A stretch of 64,000 nucleotides of DNA from Whalleya microplaca (Eukaryota > Ascomycota > Sordariomycetes > Xylariales > Xylariaceae), in contig MU385711.1 in assembly GCA_022497155.1 (NCBI GenBank), positions 186,001 to 250,000 of the forward strand. Direction: 5' to 3'. Position 1 is the first letter of the stretch, and each line of letters begins with the position of its first letter. Position numbers and translations under genes: made by a program. The notes below the pieces were generated by a model. That model worked only from the letters and a program-made list of their open reading frames with translations, made no database searches and was not told the DNA's origin. Shown piece after piece: positions 13,158 through 24,784 of the stretch.

Positions 13158-16100
13158 ATGGCTGCGTGGGAGACAGAAGATGAGTTGGGCGGCCTTGGGG
13201 ACGTCTCGCTACCAACTCTATCAGATACAGCAGCATATAGGACACCGTCGCGAACACCGTCGCGGACACCATCCCGGACGTCGCGGGCTTCGCGAAGGTC
13301 GCGCCGCTCTATCACACCAGAAGCGGTGACCTCGTCTCCGCCACCGATGCCGATGACGGATAAAACCGACAAGAGTGCTAAGCGCTCTTCAAGAGATATC
13401 GCAGCCGACGAGAGCATCAGCCCTCTAGATCCCCGCCGCTTCACGCCCACCCTTCATGCCAGCCTTGTATCCGAGATCCTAGCCCTACGGAGGGACCAGG
13501 AAGAGAAACTCAAGATCATAGAAAGTCTTGAGACCTCATTACATGCGAGTCATGGGGAACAGGAGTCCCTTCAAGCGAACCTGTCGAACACAGCAAAGGA
13601 GAACAGGTCCATAAAGCGACAATTAGCTTTACTCGAGGGGGGAACGTCGTCGGCTTTGGGTGAGTTGGCACGAGAACGCGACGAAGCTGTCGAGGCAATA
13701 TCCGACAACAAAAGAAGACTAGAGGTATCACAAAAGAAGGTCAGAACGCTGGAGGAAGATTCGCAGAGAGTTCATGACCTCTGGGCAAAAGAGAAGGATG
13801 ACTGGGACGAAGAGAGACGTAAACATGAACGAAAGCTACACGTTGCTGAGAGTCGCCTCAAGGTTGTCTTGGAGGAGCTTTCCCACTTACATGAATCACA
13901 AGTCAATGGACAAGTTAATGGACAAGCCAATGGGGCTCGTCGTAAGTCCGAGAGCGACGGCGAAGAGAGCGGGAAGGAGAATGATAGCAATAGCGTAAGA
14001 ACGTCGAGTTTGACTAACAGCGTCCGCTTTTCTATGTTCAATGGACCCGGCGGCATCGGGAAGGCGAACGGCCACTGCCTGGCGGATGAGCTGAACTTGG
14101 ACGACGATAGTGACTACCAGACGGATCCGGAAGGCCGACAAAGTATAATATCAATTCCCAGGCACAAACGAAACCAGAGCCGGGATAGTATGATGTCGAG
14201 AACACACTGGCGCAACAAGAGCAGCGAGAGCCTGATACGCCCGGGAAGCGGCCCGAGAGGAAGAATGTACATAAACCAGACTGTGCTTGATAAGCTCGAA
14301 GGAGGCATTCGCGAGGACGACGAAGATTCAGTGGCGGCGCCTGAAAAGGTGCAGTACACAGACACCGGCGTCCAATTCACGCCACCACCATCTCCCGAAC
14401 GGGCCGTAGTGAAAACATCTACGCCGGAGCCCGTCTTGAGAAGTGACAAACTGGCAGAACTAGAGAGCCCGCCTCGAAGTGAAGGCGAGATCGAAGCGAA
14501 CCAGAGCCGTAAGCGGGTGCATATCGCCAAGCCAACGCCGACGGAACTTCTGAAGGCTGCGAAGGCGATGGTATCATCAGCGTCTCAGACGCTGGAAGAG
14601 TGGCCAATCGAAGCGCCACCACCTCCAGTAGTCGAGACGAAGTCGATGGCTACGCAAACGATTGCTCCCCAAGCTAAACAGTTCCGTGCTTCTTCGCCAA
14701 TCCCGATCCCAAGCATCAGCATCATCCCGCCGACCAGTCGGCCAGCAACCCCACGGGAGCATCGCCTACCCCAGTACGTCAAGGACTTCGGGTGCCAGGT
14801 TTCTCTCCTGCAGTCGAAGCCATTGGAGTCAGTCGCAGTCCAGACAGATGAGATCCGAATCGACACAAGACTTGATAAGCTACCGCCACACCTTCACCCA
14901 TCCGCCATTACCTCCCGCCCTGTGTCTCCTATTGTGTCTCCCCAAAGCCTGGCTATAGTCGAGGACAAGAGCTTCACTCCCGTACCAGGAAACATCCCCC
15001 CACGAAGCCCACGCCGACTCACAGGCAAACCAAGCTTCGCGCACAAGGAATTGCCATCTTCACCTCCAACATCACCTTTAATGAGCGACTCGGAGACGCG
15101 AGACGCGTACCCCGGTAACAATGACGATGGCCCGTTGTCGAATGACAAGGCACCTATGAGGCGCCCACCTCGTATCAGCAGTCTCTTCGCTGGTTTCGAC
15201 GCTCAAAGTTCAGATGAGGTCGATGAGTTCGACGGCACCGCCGACCACGGCGACGACAATGACTCTGAGTACCGCACGGCTCTGGCCCCGAGACCCAAGA
15301 CCGGCGATTCCAAGCAGAGCAAGCGGACGTCTGTCGCGACCAGCAGCTTCAGTTCGCCGGAGCAGGCTCGGAGGAGTCGACAATCGAGTAGTATAATGAA
15401 GCAGCTCGGTGGACCAGAAATTTACAACAGTTTCAGCCTTGCCGAGATCCACGACAGTCCAAACCAGAGACCGTCTGCAAAGCAAGCTCCTCGAGCAGGC
15501 GATAGACCTATGGGTTTCAGCACGGGCTCGCGAGCGAGCGTCATGCGGAAGTCGGCTATGATCCAGAGCGGCATAGCCACGCACCAGGGACGGTCGCGCA
15601 GCCCTAGCCTGCCCGACTCGCGGGACCCTCCGTTCCCTATTCCCATGAGAGCGAGTTCGAGGAAACCGGTGAGCAGCTACAGCGCTCCGACGAGTGACGG
15701 ACGGCTCAGTCCCACCACCCAGGGCAGTGAGACTGGACAGGCTCGGAACGTCCGAACTAGCGTGTACAGGAACAATAGCGTGCGCAAGGTCCGTTCCGCT
15801 GCCGCATTGCCCCGGAACCAGAGACACAGGAGACGCGGCAGCCGGTCCCCACCTCCCATGACGCCCTCGGAAGAGGCACCTGAGAGCCCGGGCCTTCCGC
15901 CCCTACCAACCAACGAAATCACCACTCCCCGAAAATATGGCGGGTCTCGATACCGCAGCCATAGATCACAGCCCTCGACGAACACTGCCTACACTGAAAA
16001 CACCAACGCGAATTCCGTGGGCAGCTCGCAACAAGCGTCTGGCGTGGTAGATGCCATCGCGCAGACTATGGTGGGCGAATGGATGTTCAAGTATGTCAGG

Positions 16101-17375
16101 AGGCGCAAGTCCTTTGGCGTGCCCGAGAGCAACAGCCGTTCGGACGAGAGCGGCAATGACCGTCACAAGCGGTGGGTATGGCTCGCGCCTTACGAGCGTT
16201 CGATTCTATGGAGCAGTAAGCAGCCTGCGTCGGGCAGTGCTTTGATGGGCAAATCAGGCCGGAAGCGTGAGTACCCCTTGAACCGTCCTAATTTGAATGG
16301 TATCGGCTGACCCCTATTAGTAACGATCCAATCTGTGCTTGATGTCAAGGACGACAATCCCGTACCCAAAGGCGTCACCCAGATCTTCAACCGCTCCATC
16401 CTCATCTTGACGCCCCAGAGAGCCTTGAAATTTACTGCCACATCCTCCGAACGCCACTACCTATGGCTAACAGCCCTCGCATTCCTCGCACACTCCCAAC
16501 AGTCGATCCCCGAGATCATGGCCAGCGCCACGCCGCCGACAGTCGCGCTGGCCCCCTCGTTCGAGCCGCCGCAGGTGAAGACGAAGAAGCCCGGCATCCG
16601 CGACTCGATCCGGCTGACCAAGGGCAAGAACCCGGCGCTGATGGCGCGCCACGGCCATCACGACGCCAACACCCAACACCACCACCTCGAGGAGGCCCTG
16701 TCCTCCGTCTCCGAGGCCTTCCCCCCGATCCCGACCCACCACCACCAGCGCGAGCTCTCGCGCGACGCCGCCGAGCCCCCCTTCATCCCGCGCTTCCACG
16801 ACCGCCCCGGCGACCGCGTCCACGAGCGCGCGAACCAGGTGGTCCTGCACGGGCGCAAGCGCAGCAACACGGGCGGGCACGTGCCGCCTCCCCTCTCCTT
16901 CCGGGGGTTCTCGGGACCTACCACCACGGGCACGGGGCCGAGCAGCTCCTCGTACCACACCTCCACGAACAGCACGGCGGGCGCGAGCATCGGCACGGCG
17001 GCGTCGTCGGACATCTACCCCTCGCAGGCGTCGAGCTCCGCGGTGACGTGGGGGATGAGCACGACGGGGGGTTCGCAGCGGACGTCGGAGGCGTCGTCGC
17101 GGCCGGGGAACTTCTTCGAGGCCATCGGCACCGTGCGCATGGAGGCCTTCATCTCGCCGCTCACGTTCCCGCGCTTCGAGGAGCACCCCGACGAGGCGGA
17201 CGAGTGGCGCTACAAGGCGCGCCGGCGGAGCAAGGAGCAGAGGAGGCGCCGGAGTCGTAGTCGCCGGAGGGATAGCTATACCTCCCGCGGCACGAGGAAT
17301 ACGGATTCGTATGCTGGCAGCCGCACGGGCGGCGAGGAGGACTATTTCCGGGATGATCCTTTTAGGGGGTTCTGA
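13158..17375 (+). CDS. num1: Num1/ApsA-type cortical dynein and mitochondrial anchor with C-terminal PH domain
   Basis: Cell-cortex protein that anchors dynein for nuclear migration (Num1 in yeast, ApsA in Aspergillus, Mcp5 in fission yeast). Exons are 13158-16266 and 16321-17375, intron 16267-16320, giving 1387 residues. The order is: basic TPSR repeats (about 29-50), a long coiled coil (about 102-247, the dynein/mitochondria contact in homologues), an Asn-Gly repeat (about 248-257), a disordered Ser/Pro-rich middle, then a PH domain (about 962-1094) starting GVVDAIAQTMVGEWMFKYVRR and split by the intron, and a His-rich and Arg/Ser-rich tail. In known members the PH domain binds PI(4,5)P2. 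The open frame begins 20 codons upstream at a TTG; the first ATG (13158, followed by G) is the start. The middle holds four LC8-type motifs (see findings). Confidence 0.92.
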
Positions 17376-17441
17376 GCTTGTTGAGCTCTAAACCTAGGAA
17401 ACGGAACGGAATATTGGTTGGTGTTGGTGTGTGCAGAGATA

Positions 17442-17479
<38 letters not shown>

Positions 17480-17497
17480 CGGGGGGGGGGGGGGGGG
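17442..17497. repeat. Poly-G tract (38 G, one C, 17 G)
   Basis: G from 17442 to 17479, C at 17480, G from 17481 to 17497, then C and the N gap. It is either a real G homopolymer or a sequencing/assembly artefact; its position against a gap favours an unresolved tract of unknown true length. Confidence 0.9.
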
Positions 17498-17498
17498 C

Positions 17499-17508
17499 NN
17501 NNNNNNNN
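17499..17508. other. Assembly gap (10 N)
   Basis: Ten undetermined bases directly after the poly-G tract; a fixed-size gap of unknown real length is likely. Confidence 0.98.
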
Positions 17509-17589
17509 TTTTGTGGGTGTGGTTTTGGTGTTGCTTTACAACAAGCTAGGCGAAGCGTATTTTTGGTTGTGTTTGTTGTGGGTTCTCCT

Positions 17590-17594
17590 CCCCC

Positions 17595-17625
<31 letters not shown>

Positions 17626-17630
17626 AAAAA
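17590..17630. repeat. Poly-C (26) followed by poly-A (15)
   Basis: C from 17590 to 17615, then A from 17616 to 17630. With the upstream poly-G it forms an inverted G/C pair around the gap. Confidence 0.9.
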
Positions 17631-18888
17631 CGTGTCGTCCGCCGTCCGAGTAAGCAAGTACCTAGTTCAGGGTCGCGCGTCGATGACATGGCGTCTTGAG
17701 GAAGTAGAGTTTTGGTGTTATCCCCCTTGTTGCTTTTTCTTCTTTTCCGCTTATTACTTACAAGCATTTCTTCCAAAAAGGCGGTCATGTTATATGAATA
17801 CCGCCTGGCATTTTCCCACCCTGACGTGGAGTGGAGCACTGCTTACTCCCACACCCAAAAATTCCCTAGCTGTCTTTTGTTCTATATATACCATACCTAC
17901 ATACTCTCACGATCTTCAGTAGTCGTGTGTTGTCTCTCACTCTCTCACTTGTCCTTGCTATTCTTTGCGAGGCATTCTTGTAAAAAGTAGCTAACCCTTG
18001 CTGGGCTTTCCTTTCGTTTCATGTTGGATCTGGTTTGAGCTGGAAAGTTGGTTGGTTCCTCGGGGCGGATATATATACTGGCTTGGAAACTAGGAATGGA
18101 CTCGAGGGGACAAGACGGCGGCTAGGCAAGCCTATGTAAGTCAGGTAAGGCAGGCAGTAAGGCAGGCAGGCAGGCAGGCAAGCACGCAGTTAGATGTGTG
18201 CTGGACTGTGTCTCAAGACCGCTATGGGTTTATATAGCTAGTCCGAGGTGAAAAGGATTCAATGTATATCAATTCTAATTCATACGAGCATGAAGAGTTT
18301 ATATGTTCCTGTTCTGTTGGAGACTTTGAGAGATCTACCTGTAGGATTTTCATTCAGGTATGTTGTGTTGGTGTATGTAAGTGTATGTATGCATGTGCTT
18401 ATGTGGAATATTCCATTGTATGTACGTAGCTTATACGGCGTTACATGTAGTGATCCATTCCAGTTAGTGGCACTAAATCTATGTAACGTAATTGAGTGGC
18501 CCTAGCGTTAAGTAATTAATAAGTTTCTCATGAATTCGATAACTGAAGCGCTGCTTATCAAATCCAGGCCGAGCCCCTCCAAACACAGACACAGACAGAG
18601 CAGTGGCAAAGGCCTCTAACTTGTGCCTAAGCTGTCGAATTCTGACACTTCGGACTAACATACATATACTTTTACGACACGTGCATGTTGTTTGTCTTTT
18701 CCTCTCGTCCCGTGAATACCAACTGTGTCACTCACTCTCTTCGGTATACGGATTACGCCTTCATTAATTAAGAACGGCATCCCCACAGTCACTGCGCCGA
18801 AGGCTCGCAATCGGCCTTGCCCAACCTTCAACAAGCAGCGCACCCAACTCCTCAGCCGCTTGTCGTCGCCCCGATCACAGCCGCCAAG

Positions 18889-19600
18889 ATGATGAAAATA
18901 TGGTCTATGGTGAGCCGAAATAAATATGTTGCAGCTGGCCGACACTCGTTCCTAACAGGTGTCTTTTAAATACAGAAAAAGGAGCAGCAGAAGGCGGAGA
19001 ATGCTGATACCGCCGGCGGAAAGAAGAAGAAAGTCACAGCCGCCCAGCTACGAGTACAGAAAGGTATGTCGGTCTTGTATTTTATATATTATACTTTAAG
19101 TACTCGAAGATCTTTAGCATGACTGACAACAATTTCCCAACACAGATCTCTCCGAGCTGTCCCTAGGCACGACGATGAAGACGGTATTCCCCGACCCCGA
19201 CGACATCCTGAACTTCGTGCTCGAGATCACGCCGGACGAGGGCGTGTACCACGGCGGCAAGTTCACCTTCACCTTCGCCATGAACCAGAACTACCCGCAC
19301 GAGCCGCCCAAGGTGCGGTGCCAGCAGAAGATCTACCACCCGAACATCGACCTTGAGGGCAAGGTGTGCCTGAACATCCTGCGCGAGGACTGGAAGCCCG
19401 TGCTCAACCTCAACGCCGTCATCGTCGGCCTGCAGTTCCTCTTCCTCGAGCCCAACGCCTCGGACCCGCTCAACAAGGAGGCCGCCGACGACCTGCGGAA
19501 TAGCCGTGAGAACTTCCGGCGCAACGTCCGCGCCTCCATGGGCGGCGGCTCCATACGCGGCACCACCTACGAGCGCGTGCTCTTCAACCGCGCTCTCTAA
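18889..19600 (+). CDS. ubc12: NEDD8-conjugating enzyme E2 Ubc12
   Basis: E2 enzyme that accepts NEDD8/Rub1 from the Ula1-Uba3 E1 and transfers it to cullins, activating SCF-type ligases. Exons: 18889-18909, 18976-19063, 19146-19600; introns of 66 and 82 bp; 187 residues, close to the usual length. The N terminus [15 protein letters not shown] is the Ubc12-specific extension that docks on the E1, followed by a Lys-rich linker and [14 protein letters not shown]. The E2 core has HPN ([11 protein letters not shown]) and the catalytic cysteine in [14 protein letters not shown] (C111, the same number as in human UBC12). Two ATGs in tandem (18889, 18892) could start it; the first is used. The tiny first exon is characteristic and easily missed by gene finders. 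Confidence 0.95.
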
Positions 19601-20563
19601 ATATGAGACAGGAACTGAAGACAACTGAAGACTGACTTTGGAGAGCAACTGCTTACGAACGAAATACCCTTGTCCGTTTGGATGACATCCCGCTATACAT
19701 TTACATGCCTACGAAGGAGGAAGGGATGGTGATATTGGGGAGGCAGAATGGTAGTAGTAGGTAGGCTGGGTTAACCAGTGAAGTACTAGATTCCTGGGAG
19801 GGAAGGGGGGTTGTTATGAGACAAGACGAGACAAAGACCGAGAAGAAAGCTTAGTGAAGCTCCCTTATGCATAGCAAGGCGTTCTCTTTTCAGGGGCGAG
19901 ACTGGCTTCGTTGAGACGCAAGAGGAGATCGGAGTGGGGAGGAGAGCAGATCAGATCAGATCAGATGAGGCGAGAGAGACGTTCTATTACAGCTTTCACA
20001 TGGTGGTGCGCATGGTACTCCGACGATAGATATAGTCGGCTGTCCACGATGGGCGCATATCTGCGCATTGCATAGGTTTCGGATGGACGCTGGTTGCATC
20101 ATTCAATAGATACGGAAATTTCCAAATACAGACTTCTCGTGCTGTGAGATGGATCATATAGTCCGACTCCGAGTTCGCTGTTCATGCTTTCTGAAGGATG
20201 TCCAGCGGCGTCTTCCTTTTGACGTCCGTATGGCTGCTGATGGCGGCTGCAAGTCATTGTCACACCTTGTTGCTTGCATCCTACAACGATTCCTGCTAGG
20301 AACACTTTATGTAGTCTTAAGTGTGTATAAGTTAGACCAAAAGAGTTGAGAAACCTGGGGGACTGTGGCTATCAAAGTGAAGTTGAGTATGATTCCCAAT
20401 AACATAAGTGGCCTTCACTTTGGTAGCTCATCTTATTATTTTAGGAACTTAGAAGAGTGCATGCAGGCTTGAAGCTGATCTGTAGAGGTTTATCTACTAC
20501 GATAATGGTAAGGTTCTTGTAACATCATCTACCTATCTGGTATACTCCGTACTGCACACGCAG

Positions 20564-20572
20564 TATATAAAA
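20564..20572 (+). promoter_or_regulatory. TATA-like element upstream of ilv5
   Basis: TATATAAAA lies about 265 bases before the ilv5 ATG. Plausible core promoter only if the leader is long; not proven by sequence. Confidence 0.3.
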
Positions 20573-20632
20573 AGGTACATTGCCAAAGTACCTTTAATTG
20601 GAAGTCATGGAATGCTTGGAGATTTTAGCATG

Positions 20633-20642
20633 TACCTAGGTA
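20633..20642. repeat. TACCTAGGTA palindrome, copy 3
   Basis: Same 10-mer as at 7724 and 8386, here about 190 bases before the ilv5 start codon. Confidence 0.5.
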
Positions 20643-20833
20643 CATAGGATTTCCCCACATCGGCCGTGGTGGGTTGATTCGACTCACCGCCGAAGTCGGG
20701 ATCCTGTCTTTAGTGTGTGGGAAAATAAAAAATTTCCAACTGCGAGTGCGTGATACTTACATACATAATCCAGATACCCATTGACCTTCCTCCTCACCGT
20801 CCTCTTCCATATCTCCGCTCAACCGATCTTACC

Positions 20834-22311
20834 ATGGCTTCTAGAGGCTTTTCCAAGGCTCTCCGCAGCCAATTGGCCCGCCGGGTCGCCTCGCCCGCCG
20901 TCCAGAGACGATCTTTCATCGCCGCCTCCAACCTCGTCCGAGCTACTGCCACTGCCCGCCCTGCGCTGGCTGGCGCTGTTCACCAACAGGTCCGTGGAGT
21001 CAAGACCATTGACTTTGCTGGTGTCCCCGAGGAGGTCTACGGTAAGCGCAATGGCTTGCTATATCGATACTTACTTGCAGGCTGACAAAAACGTCATGTA
21101 GAGCGTGCCGACTGGCCCAAGGAGAAGCTTTTGGTGAGTCCATGCGTAGCTATCCGAAGCTTGGCTTACACAGACCATGCATTGGTAACATAACGACTGA
21201 CATGTGCACAGGAGTACTTCAAGAACGACACCCTCGCCCTTATTGGCTACGGCTCGCAAGGTCACGGCCAGGGTCTTAACCTCCGTGACAACGGCCTCAA
21301 TGTCATCATCGGTGTCCGGAAGAACGGTCAATCGTGGAAGGACGCCCAACAAGATGGCTGGGTCCCGGGAAAGAACCTCTTCGAGGTCGACGAGGCTATC
21401 TCCAAGGGTTCCATTGTCATGAACCTCCTCAGTGACGCCGCCCAGAGCGAGACATGGCCCGCCATCAAGCCCCAGCTGACCAAGGGCAAGGTGAGTCGAG
21501 ATGAGTCATCTGGGCAAGAGAGTGAAAATTGACAATAGGCAGACCCTGTACTTCTCTCACGGTTTCTCCCCTGTCTTCAAGGATGTGACCAAGGTCGACG
21601 TCCCTAAGGACATTGACGTTATCCTCGTGGCCCCCAAGGGCTCTGGCCGAACCGTCCGATCTCTCTTCCGTGAAGGTCGTGGTATCAACTCTTCCTACGC
21701 TGTCTACCAGGACGTCACCGGCAAGGCCGAGGAGAAGGCCCAGGCTCTTGGTGTTGCTGTTGGCAGTGGATACCTCTACAAGACCACCTTCGAGAAGGAG
21801 GTCTACTCCGACCTGTACGGTGAGCGTGGTTGCCTGATGGGTGGTATCCACGGTATGTTCCTGGCTCAATACGAGGTTCTCCGAGAGCGCGGCCACAGCC
21901 CCAGCGAGGCCTTCAACGAGACTGTCGAGGAAGCCACCCAGAGCTTGTACCCCCTGATCGGTGCCAACGGTATGGACTGGATGTACGAGGCTTGCTCCAC
22001 TACCGCCCGACGAGGTGCCATTGACTGGACCCCGAAGTTCAAGTCCGCCTTGAAGCCCGTCTTCAACGACCTCTACGACTCCGTCAGGGACGGCACTGAG
22101 ACTAAGCGATCGCTCGAGTACAATGGCCAGAAGGACTACCGGAAGAAGTTCGCCGCGGAGATGGAGGAGATCCGCAACATGGAGATCTGGAAGGCCGGCA
22201 AGGCCGTCAGGTAAGAAACATATTGTCCCTAGAACATAAATCAGTAATTGTTGCGAAGATGGCTGACTCGAATTAATCTACAGATCCCTGCGACCCGAAA
22301 ACCAGAAATAA
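20834..22311 (+). CDS. ilv5: Ketol-acid reductoisomerase, mitochondrial
   Basis: Second enzyme of valine/isoleucine synthesis: NADPH- and Mg-dependent isomerisation and reduction of acetolactate or acetohydroxybutyrate (Ilv5 in yeast, ilv-2 in Neurospora). Five exons: 20834-21041, 21102-21133, 21212-21490, 21543-22210, 22284-22311; introns of 60, 78, 52 and 73 bp; 404 residues. The Arg/Ser-rich N terminus (MASRGFSKALRSQLARR) is a mitochondrial presequence. The NADP loop is GYGSQGHGQG (from residue 92), and the metal-site region is SDLYGERGCLMGG. Length and the single catalytic domain fit class I fungal enzymes. The 32-base second exon and the last exon, which codes SLRPENQK, are short. In the fourth intron-exon junction only the CAG at 21540-21542 keeps frame, not the TAG just before it. 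Confidence 0.97.
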
Positions 22312-22852
22312 GTGCATTGGGTGTTAAAATAAAGGAACGGAGGTAAACTAAACGGCTGAGGCATGTCTCCCCGGGGGAAAGAGAGGGAAAAAAGACATGT
22401 ATTTATATCCAGGATTCCCCTTTTTTTCCAAACCTTCACGATGAGGATCTACGGGATATGAATTCAAAAAAGTTAGCCTGGCTGACAATGTTACGAAGTT
22501 TTTTATTTTTCAATGCATCGTTTCTTGATGCTTCCTGATTTGATTTTTTGACATCTCTGAATTACATATGTTTTCTCCGTTATCGGACCATGATAACAAA
22601 TGCTTGATTTTTCATTTGTTCCACCCATGTCTTTCCATCACTACTCTCTCGAGGGCATCCCGGCGCTCAACTCGTCACACTTGAGCTCGTCCTACCTTAC
22701 TCGGTCTCCAATTAGGTAGGGTATTCAGGGGTAATACGAGCATCGGCTTATATTCATAAATACGAGCCTTCTTTTCTCGACAAAGCAACTGCAACAGTTC
22801 GCAAAAGGAAACGAGTCAACTAGAAAAGAAGAAGAAAACCCTAAAAGGAACC
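22312..22852. other. Intergenic region ilv5 to PLP-enzyme gene
   Basis: An AATAAA at 22328-22333, 17 bases after the ilv5 stop, is a likely polyadenylation element. The rest is T-rich 3' flank and then an A-rich leader before the next ATG. Confidence 0.5.
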
Positions 22853-24536
22853 ATGGCCGACCCCTCGACCTCGCCGCCCCTAACCCGGGCCTCGGTGCTC
22901 GCGGCCCGCGACCTGATCCGGCCGTACGTGCACCACACGCCGGTGGTGACGAACTCGACGCTGTCGGCTCTCGCGTCCACGCCCCGCACTACTACTAACA
23001 CACCGGACGACGACAGCACAAAGAAGGCGGCGAAGCCCACGATCCGCTTCTGGTTCAAGTGCGAGAACCTCCAGCGCGCGGGCGCGTTCAAGGTCCGGGG
23101 CGCCTTCCACGCGCTCGAGAGGCTGGTGCGGGAGCCCGGGTGGGTCGAGGGAGGGGGGAGGGAGAAGGGGGTGGTTACGCATAGTTCTGGTGGGTTTCTT
23201 CTCCCTCTTCTATTCATGGTCCTTTTTGCTTCTCCCAATTTTCTCCCGCAACCCCTGGTTTTATCTAGTATTGTGTGTGTTGAGCGATGAGGTGGTACTC
23301 GTATTTTATCATGGTTTCTGGGGAAGTCAAGGGAGAACTGGAGCTTGAGGGGGTGAGTTGAGAGAAACAGGGTTATAGGGGGAGTGTTGGTGGTGATGCC
23401 GTTTGGTGGGTGTACCAAGGTGCCTGTCTAGCTGAGCAAGTGCTGAGGCTGATTAGGTTGTTTGAGGATGTGTGAAGTGAGCCCGAGTGTGCGGGCGGAG
23501 CATAAGGGTTTGGTCCGAGTAATAGCGATCATCTCTCACCCTTCGTACCGCCGCTGCCCGCCTACTTACATGGATCATACCCATCATCTATCAATATACC
23601 CAGGAAAGCTCCTCAACGCATCAGACTACCATAAGCGGATAGTTGCTTAAACTTACACAAACCTCCCAAGCCCCCCTCCCTCTCTCCCAACTAACCAAAC
23701 ACCCAACCACAGGAAACCACGCGCAAGCCCTAGCGCTCGCAGCCCGCACCCACGGGATCCCGGCGCACATCGTGATGCCGTCGATCTCGGCGCCGCCCAA
23801 GATCGCCGCGACGCGCGGGTACGGGGCCCGCGTTGTCTTCAGCGGGAGCACGAGCGTCGAGCGCGAGGCCGAGACTGCGCGCGTCGTCGCCGCCACCGGC
23901 GCCCGCCTCGTCCCGCCCTACGACCACCCGGACATCGTGCTCGGGCAGGGCACGCTGGGGCTCGAGCTGCAGGAGGACGTGCTCGCCGCGCAGGCGCAAC
24001 AATCCCAAAACCAAGGCAAGGGCAAGGGGGAGGGTAAGGTTAAGGGACTGGACGCCATCATCACCCCCTGCGGCGGCGGCGGCATGCTCTCCGGCGTCGC
24101 GCTGTCGTGCGAGGGCACGGGGATCCGCGTGTTCGGGTCGGAGCCCTCATTCCAGGGCGCGGACGACGCTCGGCGCGGCTACGAGAGCGGCGTGCGTGTC
24201 GAGGCCGTGTCGAGCCTGACGGTGGCGGACGGCCTGCGCACGCCCGTGGGCGCCGTGCCGTGGTCGGTCATCTACGAGCGCCGGCTCGTGGCCGGGATCT
24301 ACAGCGTCAGCGAGGTCGAGATCCGCCGGGCGCTGCGCCTCGTCTACGAGCGCATGAAGCTCGTCGTCGAGCCCAGCGCCGTCGTCCCGCTTGCCGTCGC
24401 GCTCTATAATGAGGACTTCCGCGCCCTTGTGGAGAGGGAGGCTGGCCCGGAGGGCTGGGATGTCGGGATTGTGTTTAGTGGGGGAAATGTTAGCTTGGAG
24501 GCCTTGGGAAAGCTGTTCTCTGAGGAGGCGGAATGA
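22853..24536 (+). CDS. Serine racemase / serine-threonine (hydroxyaspartate) dehydratase-like PLP enzyme
   Basis: Fold-type II PLP enzyme of the group with mammalian serine racemase and yeast Sry1 (threo-3-hydroxyaspartate dehydratase); it should racemise or deaminate small hydroxy-amino acids. Exons 22853-23189 and 23713-24536, 386 residues. Visible: PLP lysine in QRAGAFKVRGA (K80); THSSGNHAQAL with the re-face serine S112; phosphate-binding CGGGGMLSG (232-240); metal loop SEPSFQGADDARRGY (E256, D264); C-terminal FSGGNVSLE. It is longer than typical members because of low-complexity inserts (about 43-62 and a Gln/Lys/Gly-rich stretch before the glycine loop). The 523-bp intron falls inside the SSG|NH motif. 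Exact substrate is not decidable. Very GC-rich coding exons. Confidence 0.9.
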
Positions 24537-24784
24537 TTCAGTTGGGAAGAGCTTGATACATAGGGTCGAGGTACCGTATATCGTTATTATGGGTATATAT
24601 GTGCATATGAATATATATGTATATCTATACACCGATGTCCAAGCAGCCAGTCTAATGCTTGGATATCCGTGCAAAACGCTATGTTACCCAATCATATCAT
24701 ACCGACGTTAACGTAATCATAAAGCTTTTTTCTTAGCTGCATATCTCATCATGTCATACGGCGTATAATAGTCAAATGAATCCG

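Larger units (their letters stand above)
17376..18888. other. Intergenic region with homopolymers and assembly gap
   Basis: Between num1 and ubc12. It contains the G/C homopolymers and N gap (listed separately), a GGCA-type repeat near 18150-18181 and a T/C-rich stretch. Apparent open frames near the gap read the homopolymers as poly-Gly/poly-Pro and are not genes. Confidence 0.6.
19601..20833. other. Intergenic region, 3' of ubc12 and promoter of ilv5
   Basis: No gene seen. It holds an (AGATC)n run near 19946-19966, the third TACCTAGGTA palindrome (20633-20642), a TATA-like element and a GGTGGGT/ACTCACC hairpin at about 20666-20688. Confidence 0.55.

Noticed and set aside
16463..17260. Second long plus-strand frame overlapping num1 exon 2, and its minus-strand counterpart
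   Set aside because: Shadow frames caused by GC-rich codons; the num1 frame carries the PH domain and the clean splice.
20666..20688. Hairpin with a TTCGA-like loop resembling a tRNA T-arm
   Set aside because: No matching D-arm, anticodon arm or acceptor stem upstream; loop register is wrong for a tRNA.
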